7,626 nucleotides of DNA from Planctomycetaceae bacterium (GTDB lineage Bacteria > Planctomycetota > Planctomycetia > Pirellulales > Thermoguttaceae). Of this stretch, positions 1-5,451 are shown piece by piece. A model generated the notes under the pieces. It saw only the letters and a list, made by a program, of their open reading frames with translations. It made no database searches and had not been told where the DNA came from. The number at the start of each line of letters is the position of its first letter. Position 1 is the stretch's first letter. The position numbers and the translations under genes were made by a program. The DNA lies in assembly GCA_031259095.1 (NCBI GenBank), contig JAIRLW010000598.1, positions 1-7,626 of the forward strand. The letters run 5' to 3'.

Positions 1-179
1 TTTACGTATCCAAAACCGTAAGCGGGAATACTATGATGAGTCGGATGAGTTGCGCCGCCGAAGAGAAAAACCGCGTCTTTTCCAGACCGGAAACGCAACC
101 AGCGATAATAGTTGATAAACGTTTTATGCAGGAGTTTCAGTCCTGTGATTTCGGCGGATGATAAGTGATAGGCATTCAT
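1..179 (-). CDS. Unrecognised protein, N-terminal 59 codons only
   Basis: This is the start of a gene that runs off the left edge. ATG lies at 177-179 on the minus strand and 59 sense codons follow with no stop. The N-terminus reads MNAYHLSSAEITGLKLL, followed by a basic aromatic stretch (FINYYRWLRFRSGK, residues 21-34), then a hydrophobic turn (AVFLFGG, residues 36-42) and a His/Thr/Pro-rich stretch (ATHPTHHS, residues 43-50). I see no signal peptide and do not recognise the family. The reading is supported by a GAGG ribosome binding site at 187-190, seven bases before the ATG, and by a near-consensus promoter at 200-228. The predicted leader is only about 14 bases. Function cannot be inferred from this fragment. 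Confidence 0.65.
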   Translation of the reverse strand, partial: MNAYHLSSAEITGLKLLHKTFINYYRWLRFRSGKDAVFLFGGATHPTHHSIPAYGFGYV

Positions 180-199
180 AAGTTAACCTCGCGATCATC

Positions 200-228
200 A
201 GTATAAAATAGCCGTCAAATCTTGTCAA
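200..228 (-). promoter_or_regulatory. Sigma-70-type promoter of the partial gene
   Basis: On the minus strand, TTGACA (223-228, all six consensus bases) is followed after exactly 17 bases by TATACT (200-205, five of six). Transcription would begin near 193, giving a leader of about 14 bases that contains GAGG at 187-190 and then the ATG at 179. This is by far the best promoter match in the window. The 5' end has not been measured. Confidence 0.7.
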
Positions 229-271
229 TCTCTATTTTTTAAAGTGACTGCGGTATAACTTCAACTATTAA

Positions 272-1864
272 CTATAAACTATTTGTCAGGTCTTTGGTGA
301 AGATGGGGCGTGGCGGTTTGACGGTGGCGTCGATGACCACCTCCGCACGATTAACCGTTCCCTGACCATCAAAAAAACCAATAATCTGCGCACGATAAAC
401 ATCGCCGCCGGTTGTTAAACGTTTTGATAATTTTTTCATCATTTCCTTGTCCACAATCTTTTCAGAAAGAAGCCAGATAATATGCCGATATTTACCTTGC
501 CGTTTTTCACCGGATACGCCACGCCGATTCACAATTTGTAAAACGGTTTGTCTGTCCAATTCTGGAACTGTTTCAAGAACAATTCGCGGCGCTTCATTGA
601 CATTGATTCGTCCCGAAACAATAATCTCCGAATTCGTCGAAGCCACATCAAGAAGCGTCAGAAATTTTTCCTCCCCAACCGAATGTTCAAGCGAAAACGG
701 ACTTTTTAATTCTTTATCGTTTTCTTTTTCTTTAATTATTGCATCCAATAAATCCACCGGATCATCAATCAAACCGTTATTCCTACGCCACGCAAGAATA
801 AATTGACAGGATTCTTCATCAAGTTTACCACGAAGTTGTTCACCGAGAAATTCGAGATTACTGTCGTTGAGAAAAATTTTAACGTTACCGGTTGGATCGA
901 CCAATTTTTCAGCGCTCAACGTTGTCAACAGAAAACACCAAGGTAATACTGTTCCACTTTCGACATTGGTTCCGATCAGATCATCGAAAAAGGAATTATC
1001 TGTTGCGGAAAATTCCGCCGAATCTATACTACTGTTTATTGTTTCGGCTTCTTCACGCGGTTGAAACAATAAATCGTTTTGCGAATCAATCTCCGCCTGA
1101 AACCGCTGAAGATCATTCATTTTGGCTCCATAAAAAAATTTTTCATCCGTTCCAAAAAGCAATGAACGTGTTACATCGCGGACGAGGAGCAATTCTTCAA
1201 GAGTTGCGGGAACAGCGTTACGCGGACGGTACGCAACACCGGTTCGTTCATAATAATCGAGTTCCGCACCGGAAGATCGAGGCGTTTTATCGGCGTCAAT
1301 CCAGTCAAGAATAGAATCCGCCATGGTCGGCGTCATCCCCGGCAACTTCAAAAGAGCACGCACCCCTTGACCCGGCAACTCTCTTTCCCATTCCAACACC
1401 GTTCCAAGATGCAATCGTGTTGATTCATTGACCAAACCAAAACGGATTCCCTTGAGTTTATCTTGTTCGATACGGGGCGAAAAAATAGTAAACCGCCCGG
1501 CTCCGCGCACCGGACGATCCAAATGTCCCGAAACAACCTCAACTCCGCAAAATTGAACCGGATTATGGTACAATCGGTGAAAACGTGATTGTTCGGCTGA
1601 AATTTGTTGTGAAAAATAAAAGGAATCAGATAATTCTGTCTCGAAAATAGATGCGGAATCCGAAGAACCAAGTGTTGACCCGATAAACTCCATACCGGAT
1701 TGAACCAGTTGACCAGCCTGAATTTCATCACCGCGAAATATTGCCGCTTCGTATTCTGTTGTCAAAAGAGCCAGCAACGATAATGAACCAACCGCAAGCA
1801 TCGCAATAACAATACTCACAAGAAACAAAATCATACCGCTTCGTGATTTCACGGAAAACATCAT
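272..1864 (-). CDS. gspK: Type II secretion minor pseudopilin GspK
   Basis: GspK caps the tip of the pseudopilus of the type II secretion system (or a related pilus system) at the inner membrane and periplasm. The 530-residue product starts with a short basic leader ending in SRSG (residues 7-10). A prepilin peptidase site between Gly10 and Met11 follows, then a hydrophobic segment (about 11-34) that anchors the protein. Mature position 5 is Leu15 rather than the Glu of major pseudopilins, as is usual for GspK. Residues 171-240 carry the family pattern (LLKLPGM, ILDWIDAD, GAELDYY, YRPRN, LEELLLVRDVT). Residues 419-450 hold a second helix-hairpin-helix-like block (RINVNEAPRIVLETVPEL). It is longer than the roughly 330 residues of proteobacterial GspK, with a poorly conserved linker at about 255-310. 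Start: ATG ATG at 1859-1864 directly precedes the leader; no Shine-Dalgarno sequence is visible. No other gsp gene is in the window. Confidence 0.85.
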   Translation of the reverse strand: MMFSVKSRSGMILFLVSIVIAMLAVGSLSLLALLTTEYEAAIFRGDEIQAGQLVQSGMEFIGSTLGSSDSASIFETELSDSFYFSQQISAEQSRFHRLYHNPVQFCGVEVVSGHLDRPVRGAGRFTIFSPRIEQDKLKGIRFGLVNESTRLHLGTVLEWERELPGQGVRALLKLPGMTPTMADSILDWIDADKTPRSSGAELDYYERTGVAYRPRNAVPATLEELLLVRDVTRSLLFGTDEKFFYGAKMNDLQRFQAEIDSQNDLLFQPREEAETINSSIDSAEFSATDNSFFDDLIGTNVESGTVLPWCFLLTTLSAEKLVDPTGNVKIFLNDSNLEFLGEQLRGKLDEESCQFILAWRRNNGLIDDPVDLLDAIIKEKENDKELKSPFSLEHSVGEEKFLTLLDVASTNSEIIVSGRINVNEAPRIVLETVPELDRQTVLQIVNRRGVSGEKRQGKYRHIIWLLSEKIVDKEMMKKLSKRLTTGGDVYRAQIIGFFDGQGTVNRAEVVIDATVKPPRPIFTKDLTNSL

Positions 1865-1866
1865 TT

Positions 1867-1880
1867 GGAATTTCTAAAAA
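1867..1880 (-). repeat. TTTTTAGARATTCC motif next to the gspK start
   Basis: On the minus strand TTTTTAGAAATTCC lies two bases before the first ATG of gspK. It differs by one base from the motif found at 3916-3929 (also minus) and in tandem at 6670-6698 (plus). It takes the place where a ribosome binding site would be expected. It could be an operator, a promoter element or part of a dispersed repeat. Confidence 0.45.
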
Positions 1881-1941
1881 ATCTTTTTTATCACAACTTG
1901 TCCTTGTTGTCATTATTGTTGCATTTATTTCTGCTGAAATT

Positions 1942-1990
1942 TTAGGGACATTGAGGACATTGGGGACATTTAGGGACGCGAGGGACGATA
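1942..1990 (+). repeat. 9-bp tandem repeat, TTAGGGACA type
   Basis: Five degenerate units occur in the gap between gspK and the enolase-superfamily gene. The GGGAC or GAGGAC cores begin at 1945, 1954, 1963, 1973 and 1982, giving spacings of 9, 9, 10 and 9 bases. Units read approximately TTAGGGACA, TTGAGGACA, TTGGGGACA, TTTAGGGACG and CGAGGGACG. The same unit builds the palindrome at 3964-4043. No gene is seen in this 158-base gap. Confidence 0.7.
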
Positions 1991-2022
1991 ATTTTTAAAT
2001 CATTGTGTTACAGCAAATGGTA

Positions 2023-3381
2023 TTATTGTCCTTTTGAAAAACCTAATCCTTGTTCGTTGAGGACGAATGTTCCGAGTGTTCCATCTTTGATGACAAACAT
2101 TGACGGATATTTTTTGTCCCAACCGATATTTGCTTTCGGGCAGTATTGCCGTCCATTGCCTTCTATTGCCGTAACAGTTGGAATCCGTGCGGAAAGCGTT
2201 GCGGAATGGAGAAACGACGCTCCGACACAGGTTAAATCCTGTACACAAAGGAACATGTTATATTTTTGTGCCGCTGCCGCCATGAGCAATGCTTCCGATT
2301 GTCCTTTGCACGCTTTAAGCGCAACACCGGAATAACCCATTTTCCGGCTGTCATGTAACGATTCCAAATCAACCAGCGATTCATCAATCACCACCGGTTT
2401 GATCACTGCCGCTTGATGCATGGTATTTTCTGGAAACGCTTTTAAATTCCGGTTAGTCGGCTGTTCTAAATATTGTAACCGACGAATCGCCGCCGGAGAT
2501 TTTTCTTCAATCTTTTTCAAAAATCCGAGAACATATTCGACATTGGGACAACGTTCATTGAAATCAGCGGAATATACCCAATCCGTACAACCGCGTTTTG
2601 CTTGTTCCTCTTCGGCGATTCGATCAATTGCAATAACACGGTTCACATCCCAGTCAAGTTGATCGCCGTTCAATTTAATTTTAATATGTGTTAGCCCGTT
2701 GAACGGAATCCATTGAGCAAAAGTTTCCGGCAAGCCGTCGTTGAGCGGTTCTTTCACGTCGGCATTGGTCAACGGATCGAGTGCTCCGACCAAATGATAC
2801 AACGGCATTCGGTCTTTTGGGTTACGGAGCGTGTAACGATCAAGATATTCGCCTTTAAATTCGTTACCAAGATAATACGAAAGATCGCGGTTACAAAATT
2901 CTTCGGAAAGAAGGTTGTAAACATTTTCGCCGTGAACTCGCCCGAATGCGTCGAAAACTGCCGCTTCAAACGGACTTGCGGCGACAAGTTGCGCCAGTTT
3001 CGGAATCGGTTCCGCGTCAACGCTTTTAATAACTGTTTCGGCAAGCGGCGTATATTGTTTTGAAAAATCATAAGTTAATTCGAGCGGATGTCCCCATTCG
3101 CGGTAACCGGCTGCGGACTGGACAACTTTTTTACCGAATTGGATCATTGTTTCCAACGAATCCGCCGGTTCTGTTTTTCCGGCAGACCACGCCCAAATGT
3201 TGCCCATTGTCATCGAACCAAATCCTTCGGCGGTTTTACCATTTCGGGTTTTGACCTTGACAACCGTATCAAAAACCACTACGTCCCGAACAACGCGTCC
3301 TCCGAATTTCATTGGACTTCGATATTGAAAAGACTGCGTTGAACAGGTTACATCGATAATTTGGATGTCGGTAAGTTTCAT
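2023..3381 (-). CDS. Enolase-superfamily (mandelate racemase/muconate lactonizing) enzyme
   Basis: Members of this superfamily abstract a proton next to a carboxylate, using Mg2+ and acid/base residues in a TIM barrel. Typical substrates are sugar acids, muconates or dipeptides. The 452-residue protein has an N-terminal capping domain (about 1-150, including SPMKFGGRVVRDVVVFDTVV) followed by the barrel. Lys234 and Lys236 form the KxK motif on the second barrel strand (THIKIKLNG). The likely metal ligands are Asp273 (YSADFNE), Glu306 (LEQP) and Asp333 (VIDES). Lys356 in GVALKACKG would be the opposing base on the sixth strand. All key residues are present, so it should be active, and the two-lysine layout resembles the muconate lactonizing/dipeptide epimerase side more than mandelate racemase. 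The product is slightly longer than the usual 360-430 residues. The start is fixed by AAGGAGA at 3389-3395. The substrate cannot be read from the sequence. Confidence 0.85.
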   Translation of the reverse strand: MKLTDIQIIDVTCSTQSFQYRSPMKFGGRVVRDVVVFDTVVKVKTRNGKTAEGFGSMTMGNIWAWSAGKTEPADSLETMIQFGKKVVQSAAGYREWGHPLELTYDFSKQYTPLAETVIKSVDAEPIPKLAQLVAASPFEAAVFDAFGRVHGENVYNLLSEEFCNRDLSYYLGNEFKGEYLDRYTLRNPKDRMPLYHLVGALDPLTNADVKEPLNDGLPETFAQWIPFNGLTHIKIKLNGDQLDWDVNRVIAIDRIAEEEQAKRGCTDWVYSADFNERCPNVEYVLGFLKKIEEKSPAAIRRLQYLEQPTNRNLKAFPENTMHQAAVIKPVVIDESLVDLESLHDSRKMGYSGVALKACKGQSEALLMAAAAQKYNMFLCVQDLTCVGASFLHSATLSARIPTVTAIEGNGRQYCPKANIGWDKKYPSMFVIKDGTLGTFVLNEQGLGFSKGQ

Positions 3382-3388
3382 AAATAAG

Positions 3389-3395
3389 TCTCCTT
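3389..3395 (-). promoter_or_regulatory. Strong ribosome binding site of the enolase-superfamily gene
   Basis: AAGGAGA on the minus strand lies seven bases before the ATG at 3379-3381. It decides the start. It stands out because the starts of gspK, both oxidoreductases and the response regulator have no comparable site. Confidence 0.8.
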
Positions 3396-3443
3396 TGAGT
3401 TTAATAACATTGCTCCGGTAAAGGTTAATCGGTAAAAGATTCT

Positions 3444-3472
3444 TTTATTCGATTTCAATCGATTTTTATCAA
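3444..3472 (-). promoter_or_regulatory. Possible promoter of the enolase-superfamily gene
   Basis: On the minus strand TTGATA (3467-3472) and AATAAA (3444-3449) are separated by 17 bases, about 60 bases ahead of the start codon. The -10 match is weak (four of six). The site overlaps the phased TCGA repeat, so the resemblance may be accidental. Confidence 0.25.
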
Positions 3473-3478
3473 TTTTGT
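3449..3478 (+). repeat. 10-bp-phased TCGA repeat, locus 1
   Basis: TCGATTTCAA, TCGATTTTTA and TCAATTTTGT follow one another with the TCGA or TCAA element at 3449, 3459 and 3469. A further TCGG at 3429 is in the same phase. The first unit plus the next four bases gives TCGATT-TC-AATCGA, a perfect inverted repeat around two bases. It sits upstream of the enolase-superfamily gene. The same unit occurs at 5353-5419 and 6612-6661. Confidence 0.6.
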
Positions 3479-3520
3479 AATCTATCAGTGAACTTTCCGT
3501 GATCGGTTATTTTGTCTTAG

Positions 3521-3739
3521 TCCCGCAGGGACGAGAGGTGTATAACCGGCGGTGGAGCGCAGCGCAACCGCGGAAAGTCGCCTCCCCAAATCCAAAGCCC
3601 TGCAAGGGCGAGATAATCGTTACTTCGGTTGATGATCTCGCCTCTGCGGGGCTTAAAAAGGAAGGAGAAGGAGATTGTCCGATCCATAAGTTGCGGCTGC
3701 GCTACACCTAGGGTTATGCACATCACCCCCCTAGCGGGG
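3521..3739. repeat. Nested palindromic element made of GC-rich hairpins
   Basis: This 219-bp non-coding element is folded symmetrically about position 3625. The inner arms 3595-3618 and 3631-3654 are reverse complements at 20 of 24 positions. The outer ends also correspond: 3521-3573 and the reverse complement of 3685-3739 share words such as GTRTATAACC or GTGCATAACC and GCGCAGC(C)GCAAC. Each arm contains small hairpins with short loops: TCCCGCAGGGA (3521-3531), GCCCTGCAAGGGC (3597-3609), GCCTCTGCGGGGC (3640-3652) and CCCC/GGGG (3726-3739). It is GC-rich compared with the AT-rich flanks. It resembles REP-like or miniature inverted-repeat elements. No transposase is present, and target-site duplications are not obvious. 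Short open frames cross it on both strands, but they only read the repeat. Confidence 0.7.
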
Positions 3740-3963
3740 TTAAAATGGAAATACAAATATTCCACTGATAGATTACTCAACTTTTACCTGTAGTCGTTTA
3801 AAAAAATTTCCAATACCGCAAATTTTACTTTCCGCAAAAAAATTTTCAACAAGAGCAAATAAAAAAATCCGGTTATATTTCAGTGGAATTCTCGTTAAAA
3901 GTAGATAAACAATTGGGAATCTCTAAAAATTCGTGTTTTAACTACAAAGTTTTATGAAAAATC
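3740..3963. other. AT-rich gene-free stretch
   Basis: Together with the elements on either side this belongs to the 877-base gap between the divergent enolase-superfamily gene and the first oxidoreductase. I see no open frame of note. It begins with a short inverted repeat (TGGAA at 3746-3750 against TTCCA at 3760-3764) and contains A-tracts. The only repeated motif I recognise is the one at 3916-3929. Confidence 0.5.
3916..3929 (-). repeat. TTTTTAGAGATTCC motif, isolated copy
   Basis: The minus strand reads TTTTTAGAGATTCC, identical over 14 bases to both tandem copies at 6670-6683 and 6685-6698 and one base different from the copy beside gspK. Here no gene start lies directly downstream on the same strand. 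Confidence 0.5.
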
Positions 3964-4043
3964 ATTTGTCCCTAATGTCCCTATCGTCTCTAAAGTCTCT
4001 CTAAAAAGGGACTTTAGGAACGATAGGGACATTAGAAACAAAT
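3964..4043. repeat. 80-bp palindrome built from 9-bp GGGACATTA units
   Basis: The arms 3964-3997 and 4010-4043 are reverse complements at 30 of 34 positions around a 12-base centre. Each arm is itself a 9-bp tandem array: the right arm reads GGGACTTTA, GGAACGATA, GGGACATTA, GAAACAAAT, and the left arm reads the complement (GTCCCTAAT, GTCCCTATC, GTCTCTAAA). The unit is that of the direct array at 1942-1990. Three of the four arm mismatches become G-U pairs in an RNA read from the minus strand. There is no run of T directly after either arm on the plus strand, so it is not a typical terminator. Confidence 0.8.
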
Positions 4044-4179
4044 AATCAATTAATTAAAATAACCAGGACATTTTTAAACTTTGTTGTTTTTCTGAAAAGT
4101 CTGGGGGAAGTATAGACTTCGATCAGCATTTAGAATAAAATTTATTGCGAGGTTGGTATTCGGTAAAAGTTTTGTTATA
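4044..4179. other. Gene-free leader region before the first oxidoreductase
   Basis: This is AT-rich with no credible open frame. It holds one short hairpin, AAGTCT (4097-4102) with AGACTT (4114-4119) around an 11-base loop. No convincing promoter for the downstream gene could be picked out, although a TATACA-like sequence lies shortly before the start codon. Confidence 0.4.
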
Positions 4180-4203
4180 AAATAATCCTGAATCAGATTA
4201 TTT
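4180..4203. promoter_or_regulatory. Inverted repeat, candidate operator
   Basis: AAATAATC (4180-4187) and GATTATTT (4196-4203) are perfect reverse complements separated by eight bases. The centre holds a further CTGA-A-TCAG symmetry offset by one base. It lies 55 bases ahead of the oxidoreductase start, a usual place for a dimeric regulator. AT-rich DNA produces such palindromes by chance, and no regulator gene is adjacent. Confidence 0.3.
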
Positions 4204-4258
4204 GTTTCATCATCTCCGGTTTGTTTCCGATTAAACAATTTATACACCTTATTACAGT

Positions 4259-5338
4259 ATGATTAAACTTGGAATTATTGGTGCAGGGCGGCTTGGTTCC
4301 TTTCACGCGGATAAGGCAGCAACTCATAAAACGGTTGAACTCATTGGCGTGGTTGACCCTTCCGAACAAGCACGTAAAAAACTTGCCGAAAAATATCATA
4401 TTCGTGAATTTGCCGATGTTAAGGAAATAATTCCTTTGGTTGATGCTGTTGTCATTGCCTCTCCGACTTTATATCATTATGAACTTGGTAAACCGTGTTT
4501 GCGGAATGGTTTGCATGTTCTCATTGAAAAACCGATGTGTTCTTCATGGAACGATGCTGAAAAATTGGTGGAAATGGCACATCAAGCCGGAGTGGTTTTT
4601 CAAATCGGTCATGTCGAAGAATTTAATCCGGCATGGTTTGTCGCCAAAGAGAACGAACTTCAGGAAATTAAAAACGGTTCTCCCGCAATCATTGATGCCG
4701 TGAGAACCAGCGGATACACTTTTCGGAGTACAGACATTGGAACCGTATTTGATATGATGATTCACGACCTTGACCTTGTGTTGTCCCTGATTCCTTCACC
4801 GGTTACTTGGGTTGATGCCGCCGGATTCAACATACTCAACGGACAACACGAAGATATCGCCGACGCCCGAATCCGATTTGAAAATGGAACGATTGCCCGT
4901 TTTTATTCGTCCCGAACAGCGTCGAATACGGTTCGGGAAATGAAGATTACCTCAATGTCCTGTTCGGTGACTATTGATTTTGGCGCACGAATCGTTAAAA
5001 AATATCACCCCGATCAATCCGTTTTGCAGGGACTTTTTAATCCCGAACACATTTTACCGGAAATGTCGGCAAAGATTGCGCCGGATTTTATGAAAGAACA
5101 TTTCCTGACAAACGAAATGACCAGTGATACTGTTCCCGCATTGTCGGCGGTTGACGCTTTGGCAAAGGAGATGGATGATTTTATCGAATCGATTCAAACT
5201 GGTCGGCAACCGCGAGTGTCCGGTGATCGGGCGTTGACTGCGATTGCGGTTGCGGAGACAATTGTCGAATCAATCCGCAAAAAAATGCCAATCCCGTTCG
5301 ATTCGCCAAAAGTTAAAGGAAATAATTTGAAAACATAG
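4259..5338 (+). CDS. Gfo/Idh/MocA oxidoreductase, possibly UDP-GlcNAc 3-dehydrogenase-like
   Basis: This is an NAD(P)-dependent sugar oxidoreductase of 359 residues, the normal family length. The N-terminal Rossmann fold starts at once (LGIIGAGRLGSFH, GxGxxG at Gly8, Gly10, Gly13), with an acidic end of the second strand at Asp33 (GVVDPS). Glu90-Lys91-Pro92 is the family EKP motif, whose lysine is catalytic. The C-terminal domain contains GHVEEFNPAW (117-126) and FDMMIHDLDLVL (164-175) with His169 and Asp172 near the active site. The HxExFNPA and DxMIHDLD patterns recall GnnA-type UDP-N-acetylglucosamine 3-dehydrogenases, which supply the diamino sugar of some lipid A molecules. That is a family resemblance, not a demonstrated function, and no lpx gene or GnnB-like aminotransferase is in view. 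No signal peptide or twin-arginine motif is present, so it should be cytoplasmic. The ATG has no Shine-Dalgarno sequence, but the Rossmann motif leaves no room for a later start. Confidence 0.88.
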   Translation: MIKLGIIGAGRLGSFHADKAATHKTVELIGVVDPSEQARKKLAEKYHIREFADVKEIIPLVDAVVIASPTLYHYELGKPCLRNGLHVLIEKPMCSSWNDAEKLVEMAHQAGVVFQIGHVEEFNPAWFVAKENELQEIKNGSPAIIDAVRTSGYTFRSTDIGTVFDMMIHDLDLVLSLIPSPVTWVDAAGFNILNGQHEDIADARIRFENGTIARFYSSRTASNTVREMKITSMSCSVTIDFGARIVKKYHPDQSVLQGLFNPEHILPEMSAKIAPDFMKEHFLTNEMTSDTVPALSAVDALAKEMDDFIESIQTGRQPRVSGDRALTAIAVAETIVESIRKKMPIPFDSPKVKGNNLKT

Positions 5339-5352
5339 ATTTTTTATTTTAG

Positions 5353-5419
5353 TCGAATTTCAATTGAAATCGACCGAAATCGATTTTAGTCGAATTGAGT
5401 CGATTTCAGTCGATCAAAA
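5353..5419 (+). repeat. 10-bp-phased TCGA repeat, locus 2
   Basis: TCGA occurs at 5370, 5380, 5390, 5400 and 5410, exactly ten bases apart, with TCAA at 5360 in phase and TCGA at 5353 slightly out. The units read TCGACCGAAA, TCGATTTTAG, TCGAATTGAG, TCGATTTCAG and TCGATCAAAA. The perfect palindrome ATTTCAATTGAAAT (5357-5370) lies at the left end. The array fills most of the 113-base gap between the two oxidoreductase genes. Confidence 0.75.
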
Positions 5420-5451
5420 AAAAGTTTTTAGAAGTTTACTTAAAACAAATC

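Noticed and set aside
892..1314. 140-codon plus-strand open frame
   Set aside because: It lies wholly inside and antisense to gspK, whose protein has clear family motifs throughout. It has no ribosome binding site or recognisable domain.
3517..3780. 87-codon open frame on the minus strand (and a 70-codon one on the plus strand at 3499-3711)
   Set aside because: Both read through the nested palindromic element, and their residues simply mirror its hairpins. Repeat-derived frames of this kind are not evidence of a protein.
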